Positions 50,012 through 54,437 of a stretch of 54,437 nucleotides of DNA are shown piece by piece. Position numbers and translations under genes: made by a program. Below the pieces are notes generated by a model. It saw only the letters and a program-made list of their open reading frames with translations. It ran no database searches and was not told the origin of the DNA. The stretch comes from Sphingomonadales bacterium (GTDB lineage Bacteria; Pseudomonadota; Alphaproteobacteria; Sphingomonadales; Sphingomonadaceae): the NCBI GenBank assembly GCA_017302615.1, contig JAFLDB010000016.1, positions 1-54,437 of the forward strand. Direction: 5' to 3'. Each line of letters starts with the position of its first letter. Position 1 is the stretch's first letter.

Positions 50012-51115
50012 GTGAGTTTCAAGCGCCTGTTCAGCCGTTCCCTATCCGCCGCGCCCGGACGGCTGCACTTTGCCGCGCACAGCCACCACCTGTGGCCCGA
50101 TGCCAGCTTCGACGGGCACATGGCAGCATGGCAGGACGCCGCCGATCTGGCCGACCACAAGTGGGGCAAGGTCTTCGGCGAGGTAATCCCCGAGGCCCAG
50201 CGCCATATCGCTGCCGAGCTGGCCCTGCCCGATCCGGCCAGCATCGCCTTCTCGCCCAACACCCACGATTTCCTGCTGCGGATCCTATCGGCCCTGCCGA
50301 TGGAACGCCCGCGCGTGCTGGCAAGCGACGGGGAATTCCATTCGTTCCGCCGCCAGTCGCTCCGCTGGGCCGAGGCCGGCCGGATCGACCTCATCACCGT
50401 GCCGCTGGACCAGCTTGTCGAAACAGCAGCCGAAGGCCGGTTCGACCTGATCTTTGCCAGCCAGGTCCAATTCAACACCGGCCGTGTGCTGGACGGGATC
50501 GAACAGCTGGCCGCCCTCGCCCGGCCCGAAGGCCCGTGGGTGGTGATCGACGGCTATCACAGCTTCATGGCCACGCCGACCGACCTGTCCGCGCTGGCCG
50601 ACCGGGTTTTCTACCTGTCCGGCGGCTACAAGTACGCCATGGCCGGCGAAGGGGTCTGCTTCCTTCATGCCCCGCCCGGCTTTGCCCCGCGCCCCGAAGT
50701 GACCGGCTGGTACGCCGCCTTCGACGATCTGGCCGCGCGGCAAGGCGGGGTCGGCTATGCTCCCGATGGCCGCCGGTTCCTGGGCAGCACCTTCGATCCC
50801 AGCGGCATCTACCGCATCAACGCGGTGCGGCGGATGCTGGATGCCGAAGGGCTGGATACGGCGGCGATCTCGGCCCATTGCGATGCGCTGAAGGCCCGGT
50901 TCCTGGCCGCCGATCCCCTGCCCGGGCTGACGGTTACCTCAGACGGGAAGGCCCGGTTCCTCGCCCTCAAGGGGCCGGATGCCCCCGCCCTTTATGCCGC
51001 GCTGACCGCGCAAGGCGTCGTTACCGACCTGCGCGACGATGTGCTGCGGGTCGGCTTCGGGCTCTATCAGGACGCAGCCGATGTCGATGCCCTGCTGGCG
51101 ATCCTGAAGTCCTGA
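50012..51115 (+). CDS. kynU: Kynureninase-like PLP-dependent enzyme
   Basis: A 367-aa class V aminotransferase-fold protein starting at GTG 50012. The PLP lysine is Lys207 in SGGYKYAMAGEGV. Earlier blocks FAAHSHHLWPD and SDGEFHSFRRQ and the later GSTFDPSGIYRIN fit a kynureninase-related group. It is shorter than typical KynU (about 400-420 aa), so activity on kynurenine rests partly on adjacency to kynA. No formamidase gene (kynB) is in the window. A shared terminator follows. Confidence 0.8.
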   Translation: MSFKRLFSRSLSAAPGRLHFAAHSHHLWPDASFDGHMAAWQDAADLADHKWGKVFGEVIPEAQRHIAAELALPDPASIAFSPNTHDFLLRILSALPMERPRVLASDGEFHSFRRQSLRWAEAGRIDLITVPLDQLVETAAEGRFDLIFASQVQFNTGRVLDGIEQLAALARPEGPWVVIDGYHSFMATPTDLSALADRVFYLSGGYKYAMAGEGVCFLHAPPGFAPRPEVTGWYAAFDDLAARQGGVGYAPDGRRFLGSTFDPSGIYRINAVRRMLDAEGLDTAAISAHCDALKARFLAADPLPGLTVTSDGKARFLALKGPDAPALYAALTAQGVVTDLRDDVLRVGFGLYQDAADVDALLAILKS

Positions 51116-51123
51116 CGCGAAAA

Positions 51124-51154
51124 GCCCCGCCGGATCGCTCCGACGGGGCCTTTT
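51124..51154. terminator. Bidirectional intrinsic terminator between kynU and the TonB receptor
   Basis: An 11-bp stem with one mismatch (GCCCCGCCGGA/TCCGACGGGGC, TCGC loop) is flanked by AAAA on the left and TTTT on the right. It therefore terminates in both directions: 8 bp after the kynU stop on plus and 24 bp beyond the convergent receptor stop on minus. Confidence 0.9.
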
Positions 51155-51177
51155 GCATCAAGCGATGATCGCCGGGA

Positions 51178-53442
51178 TCAGAACTTGATCCCGACTTCCA
51201 CGCCGATGATGCGCGGTTCGTTGACCATCGCGGTCAGGTTGTTGAAATCGATACCCGACACGGCCGACACATCGTTGGTGATGTTGCGGGCAAAGGCCGC
51301 GATATCGAACTTGCCGGTGCGGTAGCCGATCCGCAGACCGCCTTCGAGCAGGTTGTCGTCGCTGAATTCAACCGACTCATACAGGAAGAACTGCACCTTC
51401 GAACGGTAGGCCCAGTCGGTGAAGACATAGACCTCGCCATCGCCGACCGGCGCGGCATAGCCGGCCGTCCAGTTGGCGATCCAGCGCGGGCTCTGCGGCA
51501 GCTGGTTGCCGTTGATCGAGAAGATCCCCGGGCTGCCGACGCGGACCGGATCGGTCACGGTGCACGGCGCACCGCAGCCCGCGACATAGAGGTTCGGATC
51601 CTTGATCTCGTTGTGGTTGTACGAGACGCCGGCAGTCAGGGTCAGGCCCTTGACCGGACGGGCTTCGAACTCGGCCTCGAAACCATAGCCGTCCACGCGG
51701 TCGGCGTTGATCAGGGTGGTGAAGTTCGACGCGCCGCCAACCGCGGTCAGCTGCATGTCGTCGGTGCGGAAGTAGAACCCGGTCAGGTTGAAGCGGGCCT
51801 TGCCGTCGGCAAAGGTCGACTTGATCCCGGCCTCATAGCTCATGGTCGATTCGCTGTCGGCGATCGACAGTGTCCGGCCGAAAGCGAGACGGCCCTGGAT
51901 CGACGGCGCGCGGTAACCCTTGGCGACGCGGGCGAAGATGTTGACATCTTCAGCCATCGGATAGCTGGCCGAGAGATCCCAGGTCAGCACGTCATCACCG
52001 ACATTGGCAGTCTGCGGCGCGACCGGTCCGCCAAAGCCGAGGAAGCCCGGACGGACATCGAACGGCCGCGAGGCAACCAGCGTGCGCTTGTCATGGTTGT
52101 AGCGCGCGCCGGCCTGCAGCTTCAGGCCGCCTTCGAACTCGTAGTTGACCGAGCCGAACACGCCCAGCGCCTCGCTGTCCTGACGCTGCGCGGCGATCGC
52201 GGCCGGGCTCCAGTCGGTCGGGCTGCCATAGTCATAGCTGGTGATGTCCAGCTTTTCGCTAAAGTAGAATACGCCCAGCTGATAGCCCAGCCCGCCGGTG
52301 TTGTTGGAGGCAATCCGCAGTTCCTGGGTGAACTGGTCAAGGCTGGGCACATCGTCGCGCGACTGGGCCGAGAACGGGATGAAGCCCGGGCCCATGGTCG
52401 GGGCAAAGGCATTGCCGAAACCGCCGTCGATATCGCCGCGGCTTTCCAGATTGCCGTACCAGTAGCTGGTGACCGAAGTGATGGTGACCGGACCGGCATC
52501 GTATTCCGCGGTGAACGCGCTGTTGATGTTGGTCAGCTTCTGGAAGTTGAGGCCATCGGCGCGGGTCACCTTGCGGTCAAACGCGGTGGCCGGGCCGCCC
52601 AGACCGATCAGCTTGTTGCTGCCCTTGGCAAAGGCATTGGCACGGAACACGCGGGCCGAACCTTCGAACAGACGGGCCTGGAAGGTCGCGCGCAGGGTCA
52701 GCCGGTCGTTGGGCTTGCCCTGCACCTGGATGCGCGCGGCAAAATCGTCGAACCCTTCAAGGTTCTTGGTGCCCGGCTGGTCGAGATTGTCGACCCAGTT
52801 GTCGCGGTGCTGGTAGAGCATCGAGACGCGGGCCGACAGGGCCGAATCCGCATCGCCCGTGCCAACCCCGGCCTCGGCATTGATCGTGCCGTAGCTGCCG
52901 GCGCCGAGCCGCACGTAGTTCTTGCCCACCGCATCGGGACGGACGGTATCGAACTTGACGATCCCGGCCGGGGTGTTGCGGCCGAACAGGGTGCCCTGCG
53001 GACCGCGCAGAACTTCGACGCGATCAAGGTCGAACACCGGGAAGCCCTTCAGCACCGGGTTTTCCAGCACGACATCGTCATAGACCAGGCTGACCGGCTG
53101 CGAGGCGTTGAGATCGAAATCGGTGTTGCCCAGCCCGCGAATGTAGAAGCGCGGGAAAGTGCGGCCGAACGAGCTTTCGATGTTGAGGCTGGGGACCCGG
53201 CCCGACAGCGCGCGGATATCCGCGCCCGAGCCGCTGATTGCGGCCAGGGTATCGCCCTGCAGGGTCGCGACCGAGACCGGCACGTCCTGCTGGTTTTCAG
53301 CGCGGCGCTGGGCCGTGACGATGATTTCGCCCAGCCCTTCGCCGTCAGTGGCGTCCTGGGCAAAGGCGGGAGCGGCACCGGCGAGGGCGGCGGCGCAGGC
53401 GAAGGAAGCGGTGGTGGTGCGGAAAGCGGCAGAGAGGCGCAT
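51178..53442 (-). CDS. TonB-dependent receptor
   Basis: A 754-aa outer-membrane receptor. The signal peptide (about 1-30) ends APAFAQ. The TonB box region GEIIVTAQRRAENQQDVPVS is followed by a plug (FPRFYIRGLGNTDFD, VLRGPQGTLFGRNTPAG) and a 22-strand barrel ending GVEVGIKF. The plug is the IIVTAQRR/GRNTPAG type common in sphingomonad receptors for siderophores or aromatic and lipid compounds; the ligand is not deducible. ATG 53442 has AAGGA 10 nt upstream; ATG 53460 is a weaker alternative. Location beside kyn genes gives no firm clue. Confidence 0.93.
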   Translation of the reverse strand: MRLSAAFRTTTASFACAAALAGAAPAFAQDATDGEGLGEIIVTAQRRAENQQDVPVSVATLQGDTLAAISGSGADIRALSGRVPSLNIESSFGRTFPRFYIRGLGNTDFDLNASQPVSLVYDDVVLENPVLKGFPVFDLDRVEVLRGPQGTLFGRNTPAGIVKFDTVRPDAVGKNYVRLGAGSYGTINAEAGVGTGDADSALSARVSMLYQHRDNWVDNLDQPGTKNLEGFDDFAARIQVQGKPNDRLTLRATFQARLFEGSARVFRANAFAKGSNKLIGLGGPATAFDRKVTRADGLNFQKLTNINSAFTAEYDAGPVTITSVTSYWYGNLESRGDIDGGFGNAFAPTMGPGFIPFSAQSRDDVPSLDQFTQELRIASNNTGGLGYQLGVFYFSEKLDITSYDYGSPTDWSPAAIAAQRQDSEALGVFGSVNYEFEGGLKLQAGARYNHDKRTLVASRPFDVRPGFLGFGGPVAPQTANVGDDVLTWDLSASYPMAEDVNIFARVAKGYRAPSIQGRLAFGRTLSIADSESTMSYEAGIKSTFADGKARFNLTGFYFRTDDMQLTAVGGASNFTTLINADRVDGYGFEAEFEARPVKGLTLTAGVSYNHNEIKDPNLYVAGCGAPCTVTDPVRVGSPGIFSINGNQLPQSPRWIANWTAGYAAPVGDGEVYVFTDWAYRSKVQFFLYESVEFSDDNLLEGGLRIGYRTGKFDIAAFARNITNDVSAVSGIDFNNLTAMVNEPRIIGVEVGIKF

Positions 53443-53542
53443 CGCGAACGGTCCTTGCATCAAGGGGTTGGGGATGCGCCGCCCGCTATCTTATTGCACT
53501 GCAGCATGAAACGGCGAATGCCGTTTGGCAGGAAAATTACTC

Positions 53543-53555
53543 GGCCACTGTGGCC
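53543..53555. promoter_or_regulatory. GGCCAC-T-GTGGCC palindrome between queF and the TonB receptor
   Basis: A perfect 6+6 dyad with a single central base lies in the 115-bp gap just after the queF start-distal end (stop at 53558). The loop is too short for a hairpin terminator, so a protein-binding site is more likely. It is about 100 bp upstream of the receptor start, a possible regulatory site for that gene. No promoter is clear in the rest of the gap. Confidence 0.3.
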
Positions 53556-53557
53556 TT

Positions 53558-54016
53558 TCAGCCGCGCCCGCGATAGCCGGACACGCCCTGGTCAGGAACC
53601 CACAGCCCGGCCGGGACCGGGCCGCTTTGCCAGAAGACATCGATCGGGATGCCGCCGCGCGGATACCAGTAGCCGCCGATCCGCAGCCATTGCGGCTGCA
53701 TTTCCGCAAACAGCCGCTGGCCGATGCCGACGGTCACATCCTCGTGAAAGCCCTGATGGTTGCGGAACGAGCCGAGGAACAGCTTGAGGCTTTTGGATTC
53801 GACGATCGTTTCGCCCGGGGCATAGTCGATCACCAGATGGGCAAAGTCGGGCTGGCCGGTCACCGGGCACAGCGAAGTGAATTCCGGCGCGGCAAAGCGG
53901 ACCATGAACAGCGATCCGGCGCGCGGATTGGGAACATAGTCCAGCACGGCGGCTTCGGGCGAGGCGGGAAGCGCGCTCTGCTGGCCAAGGTGAAGCGGAG
54001 AGGGTGTGTCTGCCAT
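53558..54016 (-). CDS. queF: NADPH-dependent 7-cyano-7-deazaguanine reductase QueF
   Basis: A 152-aa unimodular QueF that reduces preQ0 to preQ1 in queuosine synthesis. The covalent catalytic Cys50 and Asp57 lie in [28 protein letters not shown] carries the QueF motif and GFHEDV the substrate-binding Glu/His. ATG 54016 ([12 protein letters not shown]) is used; ATG 54028 in the same frame is possible. A queuosine-precursor transporter (yhhQ) is encoded at 32882-33604. Confidence 0.96.
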   Translation of the reverse strand: MADTPSPLHLGQQSALPASPEAAVLDYVPNPRAGSLFMVRFAAPEFTSLCPVTGQPDFAHLVIDYAPGETIVESKSLKLFLGSFRNHQGFHEDVTVGIGQRLFAEMQPQWLRIGGYWYPRGGIPIDVFWQSGPVPAGLWVPDQGVSGYRGRG

Positions 54017-54139
54017 GCCACGCGCCATGCCCCGATCGCGGGCAATGCACAAGTCAGCGGTTGGATTGCACGGGTTCACTTCCTATTCAGTGCCGGGGGC
54101 GCTAGGCGCGCCCTTTCGCGCAAGTCAGGATCAGGGACA

Positions 54140-54437
54140 ATGAGCACAACCGGGCGGAGCATGACGGCAACCGGCGCACTGGCGCTGGCGCTGCTGCTTG
54201 GCCCGGCGGCGGCGGCCCAGTCGGTCGACGGGTACCGCCTGCCCGGTGCAACCGTGCGCCCTGTGCAAGGCGCCCAGGGTCCGGTCGATCGCGACAATCC
54301 GGTGGTGACCACTGCCGCAACCCCGCGCCCGACGCCGACGCCAAGCCCGACGCCCGCGCCAACGCAGGCAGCCCCATCCCCACAGCCGGCGCCGCAACCA
54401 ACCGGCGGTGCCAGCGCTGCGGCGCGCCCGGCCCCCG
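54140..54437 (+). CDS. Exported Pro/Thr-rich protein, N-terminal part (truncated by window edge)
   Basis: ATG 54140 opens a frame that stays open to the window end (99 codons). The signal peptide MSTTGRSMTATGALALALLL ends near GPAAAAQ. It is followed by SVDGYRLPGATVRPVQGAQG, VDRDNPVV and a Pro/Thr/Ala-rich repeat (PTPTPSPTPAPTQ). An AGGGA sequence lies close upstream. Only the export signal and a disordered linker are visible, so the function of the missing part cannot be told. It is divergent from queF. Confidence 0.75.
   Translation, partial: MSTTGRSMTATGALALALLLGPAAAAQSVDGYRLPGATVRPVQGAQGPVDRDNPVVTTAATPRPTPTPSPTPAPTQAAPSPQPAPQPTGGASAAARPAP

Noticed and set aside
53543..53555. Terminator for queF
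   Set aside because: The palindrome has a 1-base centre, too short for a hairpin loop of this strength, and no suitable U-tract position.
54320..54437. Short tandem CCGACGCC-like repeats at the right edge as a CRISPR or satellite
   Set aside because: They are codons of a Pro/Thr-rich linker in an open frame; there are no spacers or regular repeat units.

Overview
The window is GC-rich, densely packed alphaproteobacterial chromosome. The strongest pointers are to Sphingomonadales: a rimP-nusA-ylxR-infB operon, the ATPase-inhibitor zeta subunit (DUF1476), a psp operon with extra coiled-coil genes, a SapC/cupin/tryptophan-halogenase/TonB-receptor locus, and short sphingomonad-type proteins of unknown function. 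Genus cannot be fixed from sequence reading alone. I see no insertion sequence, prophage, CRISPR array or integrase.

Layout. 1-3138 (minus): translation/transcription operon rimP-nusA-ylxR-infB, with infB running off the left edge. 3283-4556 (plus): cold-shock gene, an IF-1-like gene broken by an in-frame TAA, and three small unknown genes. 4569-5856 (minus): two unknown envelope proteins. 5900-10946: phage-shock locus, with pspF divergent from a sigma-54 promoter that drives a 52-aa membrane peptide, pspA, pspB, pspC, then seven small membrane genes. Six of these are single-helix plus coiled-coil proteins, and four of the six look like a duplicated gene pair. 11003-17007: housekeeping genes (sufE, leuC-orf-leuD, quinone oxidoreductase, cytochrome c', ATPase inhibitor, bolA, grxD). 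16991-20379: a CHASE4-GGDEF-EAL protein and a Nudix hydrolase.

20385-32680 is a beta-glucan utilisation locus, all on the minus strand: TonB receptor, SapC, JmjC-like cupin, flavin-dependent halogenase, GH16 endoglucanase, LacI regulator, MFS transporter and GH3 glucosidase. A shared palindrome (GAACGTTC core) lies before the receptor and before the GH3 gene, which suggests control by the LacI protein encoded inside the locus.

32743-46895: tRNA-Arg, a queuosine-precursor transporter, and a second small sigma-54 operon (46-aa peptide plus mini-PspC). Then come recF, a tesA/ybbA/ybbP-like group, DUF805, typA, a PAN-domain secreted protein, a GT4 glycosyltransferase, a membrane protein, rarA and a DUF429-like protein. 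46927-54437: tRNA-Thr, a pair of acyl-CoA dehydrogenases, kynA and a kynureninase-like gene, a second TonB receptor, queF, and the start of a secreted Pro-rich protein cut by the right edge.

The most interesting signal is that the main psp operon and the distant mini-PspC operon share the same promoter architecture. Each has a sigma-54 -24/-12 element with a related dyad whose centre lies exactly 84 bp upstream of the -24 GG, and each begins with a very short membrane peptide gene. This suggests a two-operon PspF regulon containing an unusual expansion of PspB-like coiled-coil proteins.
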